The translations under genes were made by a program, and so were the position numbers. Shown piece after piece: positions 24,479-39,859 of a DNA stretch of 64,000 bases. Origin of the DNA: Cinclus cinclus (lineage: Eukaryota; Chordata; Aves; Passeriformes; Cinclidae); assembly GCF_963662255.1 (NCBI RefSeq), contig NC_085084.1, positions 645,501 through 709,500 of the forward strand, in the 5' to 3' direction. The notes below the pieces were generated by a model. That model had not been told where the DNA came from. It saw nothing but the letters and a program-made list of their open reading frames with translations, and ran no database searches. Each line of letters opens with the position of its first letter. Within the stretch, counting starts at the first letter, position 1.

Positions 24479-26581
24479 CACTGTTTACATATTTAATCCT
24501 TTGTTATTTTGTTGTCAGAACTTTTGCAAGATAGAAGTCCCACATTATCAGAAAGATGATGAATTCTAGCAACTGCAGAGGAAGCCCAAAGTTTTCATGA
24601 GGCAGAATAATGGATAGTTTATGAAGCAAGACTGAAAGACTTTTTTTTTTTTTTGTTAAATTAATAATTGAAGGAGAACAGAAGGTTTAGAAGTATTTGA
24701 AGGATGTTAACAGCAAAGGAGCAGTTCAGTTAGTATAATATAAACGAGTAAAACTAGAGATATTTGGGTTAATTTAATGGAACAGGAAATTATGCTGTCT
24801 GATAACACTTTTACACAATGACAGTTGTTGCACTGTGGATTAGTGGTAAGCACACAGTACCTTGGAACATATGGGCCTGAGAGAAGAAAATAAATAACAC
24901 AGAAAAATTGGAGTATTTTCAGGGAAACCTCCTAATGGGTCTCCTCTGTCCCACAGAACTCTGTGGTTCTGTAAAATAGATGAGCTTAGGTTTTCCAGAA
25001 ACATTCAGGGTGCAGTGTCTGTGGCCCTCCTGAATTCCTAACTGTGGTTAAATTGCATTTTGGATAAAACTTGATTCTGTGTTTGGGTACAGATGTTCCT
25101 TGGGAATAACTGCAGTGTAATAAATGAGAATTGCCTTAGTTCTTGCATTTGAGTGCAGGAAGGAAGAGAAAGAAAAATTTACTCTTGGGGAGAAATTGAA
25201 AGAGAAAGGATGCCAAAATGAAAATGTAGATGTGTTCTATGAAATAATGATTCACTCCAGTCTACCTTTTCTGTGAGCAGTTGTACTGGTCATCATGCAG
25301 TCCTGTCCAGAAATTAAATTCTAGGTTGCTGTGGTAGAAGAGAGAAAAAAAAAAGTCAAAACAGAAGGATGTGGCAGACAAAGAATATTATATATCCTGC
25401 TGCCTTCATTGCATCCTCGGGTGAGGAAAATAAACTGTTTTTCTTTCAGCATTGTCAGTTCTCTGATAGGAGAATTTCAGAAAGCTGAAGGAGGAATGTT
25501 TCTACAGATCAGTGAAACATGAAAAAAATACCAACATAATTATTTATGGACAGCCTTTTCCAGACTTCCTGAACCTGGAATGTCCTGGGAGTGCGCCTGG
25601 ATTGAGCAAGGTTTGGGAGCATGGATAGTCCATGGGGCTGGGTTTCCATGAGCTGTGCAGCTGAGGTGCAGCACAAATGCAAACCAATGCAAACCCAGTG
25701 CTGCACAGGGCATTGCAGAGCCAGCACTGCCTCCCTGGGCACTGGGGACACTGGGAATGGCTCCAGCAGGGTGGGAACTGCCCGAAGAAGAGCTAAGGGT
25801 AACAAACTGGAAAAAAGTGCTTGAACCAGGTCACAGGTAACGTGGGTGTCTCAGAAAGGGAGAGGAGATTCTCTTTTGAAGCTGGTGCTTTGGTGAACAG
25901 CTGCTTTTAGGGACCCAGTGAGCTCCTGCTCTGTGCTTGTCACTGGTGAGGCTCTGGCAGTGCTCTGTGTGCCTGGCCCCAGCGTGGGATGTTTCCTTCT
26001 AGAGACTCAGAATGCCCTGGAGGAGGTGGGAGACTCTTCCCTGGTGGTGAGTAGAGGATGGAGGATGCAGAGTGGGCTGGTGTATCCTCTGTCCCTCCTC
26101 ACACAGAGCCCAGGCTGCCAACAGCTACAAGCACTTCACACAGGTTTGGTTTTTTTACACAGGGGGCTGGGTTTCCCTTTCTCGGGGTTTTCTCCTTCCC
26201 GTGTTCTTGTTCCCAGTCTCTCTGTGCCTGTCCTTGATTTCAAGCCCTGTCCTGCCAGGGCAGCACTGCACAGAACCATGAGGACAATGTGTGGTGCTCC
26301 TGAAATTAACCAACCTGCTTTTTCTTTTTTGCTGTTGGCACCTTATTATTCTGCTTTTGTGTGCACCTCTGCCCCCAGCAACAGGACATCAGCTCTTGAC
26401 AAATTCCTGAGGACAAGGGTGGAGACAACTGCTGTGATTAATTAACCCCCCTAATTAATGGGGCTGCTCTGTTACTGTCCGTGCATTTTATTTGCATCCT
26501 ATCACATTTTGAAAAAGCAAAGGAACCTGTTAGTGAAAATGTAATGCATTGTAATGATTCAGACATTGCTTCCCTTCCCAG

Positions 26582-26769
26582 TGCTCTACCCAGGAGTTCT
26601 TCTTGATAGTCAGCACCCTGTCTCGTCTGGACTTGGAAATTCAAGCTTTTGTCCCTGTCATACATTCCCATGTGAGATCTCCTCTATTAAAAAATGCACT
26701 CTTGGAAATCCCAGACCTTCTCTCCCCAGTAAAACAGTATTTAAAGATCCTGAATGAAGAAGCAGCCAA
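26582..26769 (+). CDS. MSH3: MSH3 exon (human exon 14 equivalent): lever/clamp
   Basis: A 188-bp exon of 62 codons plus two bases of a split Lys. The peptide begins [20 protein letters not shown] and ends [21 protein letters not shown] and YLKILNE.AAK are MSH3-specific strings. The acceptor is CTTCCCAG. The donor is placed so that AA joins G of the next exon, giving GTAAGT at 26770 and keeping Lys. The middle of the exon ([17 protein letters not shown]) differs more from mammals, as expected for the lever surface. Confidence 0.96.
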
Positions 26770-29373
26770 GTAAGTAGAGGAAATACACGATTCTACTGTG
26801 CCTCATAGGCTTTCTGAATATATGTATTCAGTTATGCAAATTATGCACCTTGGTTTTATACACATCCGTTTTATATTTTTTATTTCATATTTATGTATGT
26901 ACAGTTCCTTTCAGTTAAAGTAGGGGTTGTTGTTACCTATGGCTTACATTGTTTTTTTTAAACTAAGTGAGGGAGTATTTTGCCTGAATAATATTGTGAA
27001 AGATTCTCACCTGTTTTAGGTGATGAATTTCCAGGAAAATATGTCTTGCATTATGTGAGTTTGTTAACAGCATTTTAATATATTTTTTTTTTTTAAGAGA
27101 AGCTATTCCTTTTGAAGAGAGACTTCAGCAGAGGGGCAACTCTGCTGTCAACAGCATGCCTTACACTATTTTTGTGACGATTCATCAAAGCTGTCTGCCC
27201 TTTTTTGTCTTAATTATGTCCATTTTTGGTCCATGAAGAAAACAAGGCATTTGAAAAAGATGCTAAATTGGAATTAATATGCATTATATTGGAGAATACC
27301 TTTGAATAATTTGCTGTGTACTGTTTGTTCTGAAGAGCTGCTGCCTCCACTGTTACCCCTGGATTCTTGGTTGAGGTTGTGGCAAAGAGCTCAGTGTGTT
27401 GTTGTATGGGGGCAGCATAGTCTTAACTTTTATATTCAGAACAGACTAACATAAACATCCGCTTTATTCATAAAACATTTTTTACCTTTTCCCAAATTGA
27501 GATTGAAAAAATAAGAGTCAGAGCCTAGAACTTCATGGTATTTGCTTCTGATTTAGTGATGGGCCCAAGATGTATAAATTTAGAAGGTGAGAAGGGCAGA
27601 AGGATTTCCTCTGCCCATAGGCAAGGGGGGATTATGAAATTTCTGCTGATGCCTGGTGCCCAATTGTAGTTGTGACAGTTTGTGCCAAAACAGATTGTAT
27701 CCAAATTATACCAGATTTACTGTAGGTAGGTTCAAAACATGGGGTGTTCCCGTCTGTGACTGTACTAACAATGGCTGGAATAGTATACAAGATATAAATG
27801 ATCTGTAGAATGGGTATGTTGTATTTACATTTATTCTGAATGATTAAACCAACTTGCTTTCTGGCCTTTATATATATATCATATGTATGTGGCAGTATTT
27901 TTTTTGCTCAAAAGCATTTCTTTCATCAAAGTCATGGCTTGTACTCACATCCATCCATGCACACACACACTTGTGCACAGACTGCATCACATGTTATTTT
28001 TGTTATGAGGTGTGGATAAAATCCTGTAATGGTTCTCAGAAGGATCCCTTTTGCTCCAGGGTTATTTTATTTTTTTTTTTTTTTAACAGGGAGTTTGAGA
28101 TTTTGGGGTTTGTGTTTTTGAAACTGTCAACATTAAATTTTTTTGTAGGCATCACATAGCAGTGACAGTCTTCACAATCAGCTGCTGGCTACTAGTGTTT
28201 TTTTTTTTGCCTTGCATTCCCATGGAAACTAGCCTAATTAGCACAGAATCATTTCTAAAAATTAGTATTGTACTTTGAAATGGCATCTTCAGTGTCATTT
28301 ATGTAATCCCAACAACGATGGAGTGCACAGCCAGAGCACAGCTCTGTGTTACCTGCCTTGCCACTGGCTCCATTTGCAGGCAGAGGGATAGTGGAGTAAG
28401 TAGAATATTAGATTTTTTTTATTGCTTCCATGTTATAATGCTTTCAGTTGGCTAATTACTTGCTCTTCATTTATTAGTTCTAAAGGTAATGATGTAATTA
28501 ACTTGCAGAGTTCTGTATTGGCTCTAAAATGCAAAGTTATATTGCAATTAACTTAGGGCTGATCACTCTGCTTTTTAACTGTTTGCCTGATACTTCCTAG
28601 GATAAGGTAGATGCTTGTTATTTTCGTTGACAGCTGTATTTTCAATTGCTGGTTCAGTTTCCCAGTTTTAACCATTTGAATGGCATTGCTTGTTTCAGGT
28701 TTCAATCCTGAGCTGAGCTAGTGCTGCCAAAACAGTTCTGTCATTTTTTCTGGCACTGAAATTAGAAAAGGGCATTGTGTTGCATCTACTTAAAAAGTAT
28801 TCTGGGTAATCTTTTCTGGACAAAAGAAGGAAGCTGCTCTGGGAAAAGTACTGATGGCATTCTGCTTTGATGAGGGCCTTGAGGGGGGGTTTTTCCATGC
28901 AATCCTTACAAAAGTATGCCCAAATTTGGCCAAATTCTAAATGTGCCAAAAATCTATGTTCATGGTTTGCAGAAATTACCTGAAGTTTCACATTTAGCTG
29001 CAGTAGAGGTGTTGGCAGCAGTTGGGCTGCTCTGTGTGCAAAGTGCCTTTCTGTTCCTGTGATGAGTACAGCAGCTTTCAGTAAATGACCAAGCACCTTA
29101 AAATCTGTATTCAGAAGAGAATTACGATAATGTTCAAATAAACAAATAAAAATTACAAATAAATAAACAAAATAAGAAAATAAATAAATAAATAAACAAA
29201 ATGTTAGAAGAAGTAAATAAGTATTATATACATATAAGTAAATATAATAGATAAATAAAATACAGATTAATAAGTAACAAATAAAAATTACAAAATTAGG
29301 CTGCAGCTGGTAAAACTGAGGTGTATCTCTCTTGTTTTTACCATTATTTTATCTTTGCATTTCTTATGGGTAG
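26770..29373 (+). other. MSH3: MSH3 intron, 2.6 kb
   Basis: An AT-rich intron. An A-rich block of AAAT/AAAC-type units at about 29134-29300 lies less than 100 bp from the acceptor. Nothing else is recognised. Confidence 0.8.
29134..29300 (+). repeat. A-rich AAAT/AAAC low-complexity block
   Basis: An interrupted AAATAAAC/AAAT run. A 17-base segment starting CAAATAAAAATTAC occurs at 29143-29159 and again at 29278-29294, bracketing the block at an offset of 135 bp. Confidence 0.85.
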
Positions 29374-29542
29374 GGCTGGAGATAAAACACAGTTGTTCAA
29401 GGACCTGACAGACTTCCCTGCCATCCGAAAGAAAAAGGAGGAGATCCAGGATGTGCTTTCTAAAATCCAATTGCATCTGCCGGATATTCGTAAACAGATT
29501 AAGAACCCTTCTGCAGAGTATGTTACAGTTTCGGGTCAAGAG
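29374..29542 (+). CDS. MSH3: MSH3 exon (human exon 15 equivalent): clamp
   Basis: A 169-bp exon. Its first base completes the split Lys, then 56 codons end in phase 0. The peptide includes [34 protein letters not shown] and YVTVSGQE. This is the MutS clamp region, and YVTVSGQE is an MSH3 signature. Two splice features are unusual. The acceptor TTCTTATGGGTAG has a poor pyrimidine tract, and the donor GTACTG is weak. Both may make the exon depend on enhancers (inference). Confidence 0.95.
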
Positions 29543-31678
29543 GTACTGTGGGGTTTATTATGTATGACTGTACCCATCTTGCTTAGAAAATAGCTTAAAA
29601 GCAGGACCCAGCTGGAACTCTATTCACCCAGTGTGGTGCCTCATGAGGGCATTTGACTATAATCTTTTGTACAACTTTGAAGAGCAGCTTTCTTACTGTG
29701 TGAGTCCTTTATTTGTTTAGTCAATCACTTGAGTGACTTAAATAATAGAAACACATTAGTGCAGTTGTATTTGGTTCAGCAATGCTTGCCTCTCCACCTG
29801 CGTAAAAACACATACTTCCAAGGTTAATTGTATGGCTATTAAGTACTGGAATACTCTCAGAGAACCAGGAAGCACAGCATTTGGTTAATTTGAGGAATGG
29901 TGAAAGGATTTCTAAGTACTGAGTCAGAGTGTAATTTGAAAGATGGGAGAGAAGAGGGAACAGTATTAAGGAATGATGAGTGTTGTTTTACTTCTGATTC
30001 TTGGAAATGGTGTTCTGCACTGGAACTTTTGTACAAGTGTGGGCAGGACGTGATCCAGCCAGCTGAGAGGTTCAGTGGTGAAAAACAGAGACAACAGACC
30101 CTGCCACGTTTGTGGGGAAACTGAAAGGGGCAGTGAGGTAGCACTGCTCTGTGTTGTCCTCTGGAACTGAGAGCAGGAAAAACTCTGCAGAAAAGTGGGG
30201 AAGGAAAGGAGTTAGGAAGCAGAAAATGAGAGTTAGAAGTAGAGGAGAGGAGTGGGTGAGGACAGGGAGGGAAGAGGCTGGAGGAAGGGGGCACTCAAAA
30301 AGCTGAGGATGATCCAAGGGGCACAGGAGGGAGCACGTAGACACAGCTGAAAACGAGGGAAGGGTTGAATTAGAGACAGCAGCCTTTGATAGAAACCTGA
30401 AGTGGATGTTCCTGTTGGGGGTGAGGCTGAGAACAGGAAACCTGCAGCCCAGGAGCTGGGTGGGCTGTCAGCACAGAGGCTGGAATCCAAGGGAAAAGTG
30501 GAGAAGTGTGTTTGAGTATTGTCTGAGTCAGGGAGGAGCAGGATCTGAAAGGTTTCTCTCAGGGAAGCTGGGTTAATAATAGCTGCCATCTGTGTGAAGT
30601 AAAGAGAGGCACTGATCAAAGAGAGGAGAGCATCCCAGGCAGTGCTGAAAAGTGGGTTCAGAGGCAGCAGTCACTGCACACATTTCAGAGAGGAAGCCTT
30701 TGTAGCAGGGCACAGCTCAGAAACCTCTGCAGACAGAGAGGGTGCCTGGGTGCCTTGATGGAAAGAGGCTGGGGGATAGGATAGCTCTTATTTCATGGCT
30801 TCTGGTATGAGTGTTTCACAGACACCAAAAGAAGCAGCAGAGGGGTCAGAGAATATGGTCAGTGTGGAAAAGAAAGATACCAGAGGAATGGAAGTAATGG
30901 AAACTCAATTGTCTGGGAGGGATAGAACACAGGACTAGAACAGGAATTTATTTGATTTCAGCTCTTTCTTCCTTAGATCTGTATGGTATATTCTTCCTGT
31001 GTTCTTGTAGCACCCTGATAGATGAAAAGCTCAAATGCACCTTCACAACAGGGAAATGCCTTGGGAGTGTTTTGGGTGTAATAAGAATTAGTGCACCCTG
31101 TCCTTGCTCTGTTCTTGTATTAGGATTGTTACCCTTATTTGTTCTTAAGGGTGATTGCTGGCTCCTCTAGAAGTTTCTATCTAAATCTTATTAGCTACAA
31201 TGGAGAAGTTTTGCCAGACGTGGGTCTTGTGGCTTTCTGTAAAGGTGGTCAGGTTCTGTGTTAACCTAATCTCTGCAGGAAATGTGTTTTCCAGCTGAAT
31301 TCTGTGACGTGAGAATGCCTCAACTCTCTGACACCCAGGACCTCAGGCTATTGTTACAAAGAGAGCTGACATGAATCATATAAAATAAACACGTCGCACA
31401 AATTTCACTGTGCTGAGCATCCTGACACTGCTGCTGGTTTTCCCTGTGCCTCCTTGTTTGACCCCCAGCTCACTGAGGCAAAGTTCTGTAGGTGCAGAAG
31501 GGCTATGTATGTCATAACCCCAGCTCTTTTTTGGGGGAAAAGAACATTACTGTCCACTCTGTTCATTCTCTTCAGGCTGAATCCTCTGATGCTTGCAGGT
31601 TCTGGATAAGTGATGATTCTGATTCTCTAGTCTCCCTGACTTCCCACGATGTGTAACATTGCATTTCTGTTCTTCCAG
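29543..31678 (+). other. MSH3: MSH3 intron, 2.1 kb
   Basis: A purine-rich stretch at about 30120-30950 (many GAGAGG, GGAAGG and AGGAGG words) occupies the middle. I do not recognise it as a specific transposon. No exon is visible. Confidence 0.75.
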
Positions 31679-31743
31679 TTTTTGATAGAAGTCAAGAATT
31701 CCCATAAATCATCTGTGCCATCTGACTGGGTTATGGTTAGCAG
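31679..31743 (+). CDS. MSH3: MSH3 exon (human exon 16 equivalent), 65 bp
   Basis: The smallest coding exon here: 21 codons plus two bases of a split Ser. The peptide is FLIEVKNSHKSSVPSDWVMV followed by S. It aligns with the MSH3 segment F(M/L)IE(I/V)KNS...(I/V)P.DWV.V in the clamp. It is too short to stand out as an open frame; it was found from the acceptor GTTCTTCCAG, the donor GTATGT and the phase match with both neighbours. Confidence 0.94.
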
Positions 31744-34699
<2,956 letters not shown>

Positions 34700-34807
34700 C
34701 CATTTCAGTGAACATTATCACCCCGTGTCTAAAGCCATTTGTCACCTAGCAACTATGGACTGCCTGTTCTCATTGGCCCAGGTGGCCAAACAAGGAGACT
34801 ACTGCAG
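34700..34807 (+). CDS. MSH3: MSH3 exon (human exon 18 equivalent)
   Basis: A 108-bp symmetric exon: one base completes Asp, then 35 codons and two bases of a split Arg. The peptide includes [20 protein letters not shown] and [15 protein letters not shown]. It is the end of the lever, where the D.(L/I)FSLA.VA...YCRP string leads into the ATPase domain in all MutS homologues. The acceptor is TTGATGCAG, the donor GTAATC (moderate). Confidence 0.96.
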
Positions 34808-36348
34808 GTAATCAATTTTTAATTTTTACGTAGGATTTTATATGGAATTATAAGAACATATTTAAAACAAATCATGTTTTAATGTGTGTGCCATGATAAA
34901 AAAAACACTATTAAAATTGTTTGCAGTAGTTTCAATTGAATCTGATTTTGCAGAGCGACGCTTCTAGAGTTAATGCAAATCTGTAAACATTGCAGCTCAA
35001 ATTTAGCATCCTGATGTTTGTTGTTTGACCTCAGTCTAGGAGACGATGTCTTACTTACACACAAATAAATGTTAGACTTCACATAGACTTTTTCTCTGTG
35101 TTTAAAAAAAAAATTGTTTCTACTTCTCAGTGAGGTCTGAGTTTATGGTATCTTTCTAATACCTAAGAGTCTAGGGTATCAGGTATGTTTGAGAGGTGTA
35201 TCTCAGGTAATTAATAGGTAAATATTAGTTCCAGCTTGCAGAGCAGTGGTGATGCCTCAGCTGGGCTCACGTGTGAGAGCTGCTGCCTCTGCCCAAGACC
35301 CACACACAGATAGTGGGATGAGGAGAAATCCACTTGCAAATACTTCTGCTTTGATACATCATTAAAGATAACATTGATTACTTCTGGGATCTTGGGATCT
35401 TGTGTGTCTCTCTGTCAAAATCTCTTTGAAAGTAATTGCTCACTTATTTGGGTATACTCGGATGAGAAAACAAACTGAAATCTGATTAATTCACTATGCA
35501 GAATGTAAATAATTCACTGAATTTTAGAGTGGCTTAGAGCTTATAAACTAGCAGGAAGGAGACTTCTCAGTGAAACCTCAGCTGCAGGGAAGGTGTCAAT
35601 AATTAATTCTGGAGGGCTGCTGAAGGAGGGACTGGACTTCGCTGTTATTTTGGGGAATGTTTTTAGTTTGTGAGGACAGGCAGAGGTGTTGGAGAGAGCT
35701 GAGCCCCTCTTGCAGTGTGCTCTTTCTTTGCACAGGCAGTTCTTCAGGGCTCTCAGGCAGTGAAGTGGAGTTGTAAAGGTGATGGTGTGGGCAGCCAGGG
35801 ATCACCATCTGATATTTGAGTGCCCACTCTGCAGACTTTAAGTGAATTTAAGTTTAAGGAATGCAGCTGAAGACGTGGTTCAAGGCCCAAGACTGTCCAT
35901 ATATTAGTTTAATCTCGCTGTACATCTGTTGAGATTATCCTTCTGCTAAACCCCACCACCATTTTTAGTTTATACCTCTTTCCCCAGTGCTTTGTGTTTG
36001 TAGGAGGCCATTTATTTGATTTCCATTTTCCTTTCAAATTGTGTTATCATTCTTCAACCCAAGAAAAATCACACTCCCCACATCTTTCCTTTGAAGTCCA
36101 ACCAAAGAGCTAGTTAATTTCCAGTCCAAAAATTCTGTGGCTTTATTCCACATATTTTTCTCAGAGAAAGTATTCTTCAGAAACTATTTTCTTCAGAAAT
36201 ACTTGATGGCAGTAATTAGTTCTTATAATTCCTATTTTTTTCCATGAAAACCTACCTCACAGGTGACCACCCCACAGGCTTCAGCTGCAGTAGTTCCACG
36301 TAATCAGTTACAAGGAATGCTGAAATTAATACCTTTCCTTCTCTGCAG
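34808..36348 (+). other. MSH3: MSH3 intron, 1.5 kb
   Basis: Single-copy AT-rich sequence. I see no repeat, RNA gene or exon in it. Confidence 0.8.
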
Positions 36349-36460
36349 ACCAACTGTGCAAGACAACCGTGAAATAATCATAAAAAATGGGAGGCACCCT
36401 GTGATCGATGCTCTGCTGGGAGAGCAGGATCAATATGTTCCAAACACCACCAGCCTTTCA
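36349..36460 (+). CDS. MSH3: MSH3 exon (human exon 19 equivalent): start of ATPase domain
   Basis: A 112-bp exon whose first base completes Arg of the RP motif, followed by 37 codons in phase 0. The peptide includes [32 protein letters not shown] and TTSLS. GRHPV is the invariant string at the entry to the MutS ATPase domain, and the following (F/Y)VPN is part of the nucleotide-proximal segment. The acceptor is TTCTCTGCAG, the donor a consensus GTAAGT. Confidence 0.97.
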
Positions 36461-39000
36461 GTAAGTACCCAGAAACTGGCAGAGTTTCAAAATCACTCAG
36501 GGCAGGCAGGCTGGGGTGACATGCTTGGACAGCAAGTTGAAATGGGTGATGTAAATCACACAGCCTGCTGGGCTGCATTTCAGAGAGGTGTTGCTAGATG
36601 TCACCACATCTGTTCTGTCCCTCTGCTCATTCCTTGCAGGAAAATGCTCTCTTTTACAGCCTCATCCAGTCTCAGGGCATAAAGAAAAGAAAGGTAATCT
36701 CAAAAATTAGGAAAATGCGTGTTTTGATCAAATGGGTATTTTCAAAGAACAAATTCATACTCAAAGGTTTTTTAGCAGTGTCATGGCAGGGAGTCTGCAT
36801 TTTGTCAAAACTCTTATCTAATTTTTGGAATTTTTTAATATGAGGAATACATATTGCAGGTTCAGTTTTTCAGATTAATTCCAAGATTGCTTTTATTTTT
36901 GTAATGTACTTCTTGGCTGTGCAGTTTCCCTTCTTTATGGAAACATTAGTGTCATACAGCCTTTTTTCCTGATAAACTAAAATATGTCTTTTGAATTACA
37001 TTCCTGTTTGAAGTTTTTAATTAAATATTTATCTCTCCATATACTTTTATAAATATTAAATATCTGTTCTTATTGAGTTTAGGAGATATCCTCACAGTTT
37101 GCTTCTGAGGTGTCTCTGCCTCTTTATACAGTAAATGTAGGAGAGGTATGAAACAGCTGCCAGAGTGGGACATAGCTGTAAAAACAGCACACAAATTTGT
37201 CTGTATTTCTTGGGGAACATTTTTGAGTGTTCTATACTGAACAATGATACAGATAATTTGTAATACATCAGAGAATGTTTTCAAAATTATTTGTCAACTC
37301 CAAATAAGCGGCAGATGGCACTTCCAAAAAAATTCAGCATGTCATTCAGGAATCATCATGCTCTTTTCCCTCTTTAGTCCCATTCTTATGCTGGCTTTCT
37401 AAATACTGAGTGTTACAAAACCAAGTGATCATAGCTGAATCTTCTTCTACAGTTCCTTGAGTTCTCTTTTTCTTGAGAGAGGTGGGTGGGAACCAGTTTA
37501 TTAAAGCATCTCCAGCTTTCAACTGATGTGTTTGAATCAGCAGGAAAATACATCTCCTGTCATGTTTTCAGTTGAAATGTTGTCAAATACCTAACTTGGG
37601 GAAAAGCTTGTTTTTTTTTTTTTTTAATCCCCTGAAATAAACAGCTTATTTTTTCCATTCCCCCTCTCCTCCTCAAACATTTGTGGGTTGTTTTAGAACT
37701 TTCAGCTTCAGCTGTGAATTCCACTAAGGTGTTGGCTTGTGGCTGCATCAGCTGTAAGGACAGAGGGGTTCTCTGGTCTGATGCTAGAGCAGATGTTCTT
37801 CCTGAAAACCAGAGCCCTGGCAGAGCAGCCATCAGTCCCTCAGCATGGCTGGAGGGAGCCTGGACAGACACCCAGACACATGCAGAAAATTCGTGGATCT
37901 AACAGATGAACTTGTGAACTCATCCAGGTTTTGAGTATCTGTAAATTCTGTTGTGTTGAGCCCTGACAAAGTTTTAGTAGCAGTACTAAATTACACTTGG
38001 GAGATTAGAATGTTATGAGTTTTGTTCTCATACAGTCATGTACACTTTGTTGCATTCCATCCTTTATTCCCAGTAATGGTGTTTTCTACATTTTGCCTGT
38101 ATTGTGATTCTGTATGGATGAGTTTTTTTCACAAGAGCTGATCAGCTTTTTCTCTATAATAAATACTGATGTCCTGTACCTTCTCTAATACCTGAATTAT
38201 AACACAAGTGACAGTCCTGTCTGTTTTCATGTCTGTCCCTATAAACAGAATGAAAGCCCAGTCTGAACCCCAGGTCTGCGAATGCTTTGAGACCTGCTGC
38301 ATGGAGATGTGTTGGTTGCTGTTGCCACAGTGCCTGATCAATGCCAAGTTCCCCACATAGCATGACTAATGTCCATTATTCACAGCTTGTCCTGTCTCCC
38401 CTGCCCCTCCCACGGGGCACTGGAGACTGCTGGCTTCTGTTTAGATCATCACTTGGCATTTCATCAGATGCACCCTGTGGAAAAGTCTGGCTGCGTGAAG
38501 TCCTGGCATAATTTAAGCTGTTAGTCTCAACTCAGGCTGTGAGAAAGCTTTGTAGGTTCATTGACAAGTTTTAATGTTCTGTCAGCAGTTGTCTTGCACT
38601 AGAGGAGGACAGTTCTATTCTGGAGCTGTAGACACATAGCAGTACCATGGGGAGTCTTAGAGCTGAGTTCTTGCATCTGATTTCATTTCCTTGGGTCTGG
38701 TTTTAATGAGGAGAGACACTGATGGAGATGGGGCAGGGTCTGCTCACAGCATCTGTGCTGCAGTAAAGTGCTGCCAGACTCAGGAATGTCCTAATGACTT
38801 GTGGTAGCCACTCAGAGTGTCCTTCTGTCATACCCAGCCAGGCAGTTATGAGTGTAAAATCTAGGTCAGGTCTTTGCCTACCAGATCTTCCCAGTGGACA
38901 ATGAGAACTCAGACTGGGGAGGACTCCAGATCACAGCCAGATTTGGGCTGTGCTGGCTGTGCTGAAATCTCACAATTTTCTCCCTTTCTCCAGAGAAATT

Positions 39001-39350
39001 GCACAGAATCCCAGAATGGCTTGGGTTGAAAGCAACAATGAAGCTCATCTCATTTCCCTCCCATCCAAAGCTGGGACACTTTCTGGTGTCCCTGATGTCA
39101 AATCTGGCCTTGGGCACTGCCAGGGATCCAGGGGCAGCCACAGCTGCTCTGGGAATTCCACCCTGTGCCAGCCCTGCCCACCCTGCCAGGGAACAATTCC
39201 TAATTCCCAAGATCCCATCCAGCCCTGCCCTCTGGCCCTGGGAGCCATTCCCTGGGTCCTGTCCCTCCATCCCTTGGCAATTGTCTCTCTCCACGTTTCC
39301 TGCTCCATCCTCTGCTCATCCTGGAGCCCCCTCTGGCCTGGCTGCATCCA
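39001..39350 (-). mobile_element. CR1 LINE fragment, minus strand
   Basis: The + strand starts GCACAGAATCCCAGAATGGC and TTGGGTTGAAAG. It continues through GGGACACTTTCTGGTGTCC and the CCACAGCTGCTCTGGGAATTC segment, and then C-rich words typical of avian CR1 tails. It is the reverse complement of CR1 3' sequence. The inner end is approximate. It shares 68 identical bases with the fragment at 4291-4358. Confidence 0.85.
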
Positions 39351-39610
39351 GCCCTGCATCCCTCACCATCCCTCACTGCTTCCCATGCTGGTGACCAAGT
39401 TCCTTAATTCTTTCTTGGATCTCTGATGGAGAACAGGAGGGCTCCCCCTTGCTGTGTCCATTTTGCTCAAGACAAATTAAAGTTGATTTTGGTGCATCTG
39501 TGGTTGATAATATCTGGAAGTGTGAATGTGATGAGCTCCAAGAATGGAGGAGAGCTTTTCACCTAGAAATAGAACATTCAGCCCTGCAGACTTGTTCTGT
39601 GTCCTTCTAA

Positions 39611-39859
<249 letters not shown>

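Larger units (their letters stand above)
17839..26581 (+). other. MSH3: MSH3 intron, 8.7 kb (with gap)
   Basis: Dominated by the homopyrimidine satellite at 22205-24478, which contains a 200-N gap, so the true length is unknown. A TTTA-rich run lies at about 20561-20600. A non-repetitive open frame of 170 codons at 21501-22013 and GC-richer sequence at 25550-26300 carry no match I recognise. No exon is visible. Confidence 0.8.

Noticed and set aside
22137..24569. 810-codon plus-strand open frame rich in Phe, Pro, Ser and Leu
   Set aside because: It is the translation of a C/T-only satellite that cannot contain stop codons; it also runs through the N gap.
25918..26445. 175-codon plus-strand frame just before an MSH3 exon
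   Set aside because: It lies in GC-richer intron sequence, ends before the acceptor and is out of the MSH3 reading; no family is recognised.
38878..39426. Open frames of 104 to 158 codons on both strands
   Set aside because: They fall inside the CR1 fragment and its flank; this is its non-coding 3' region.
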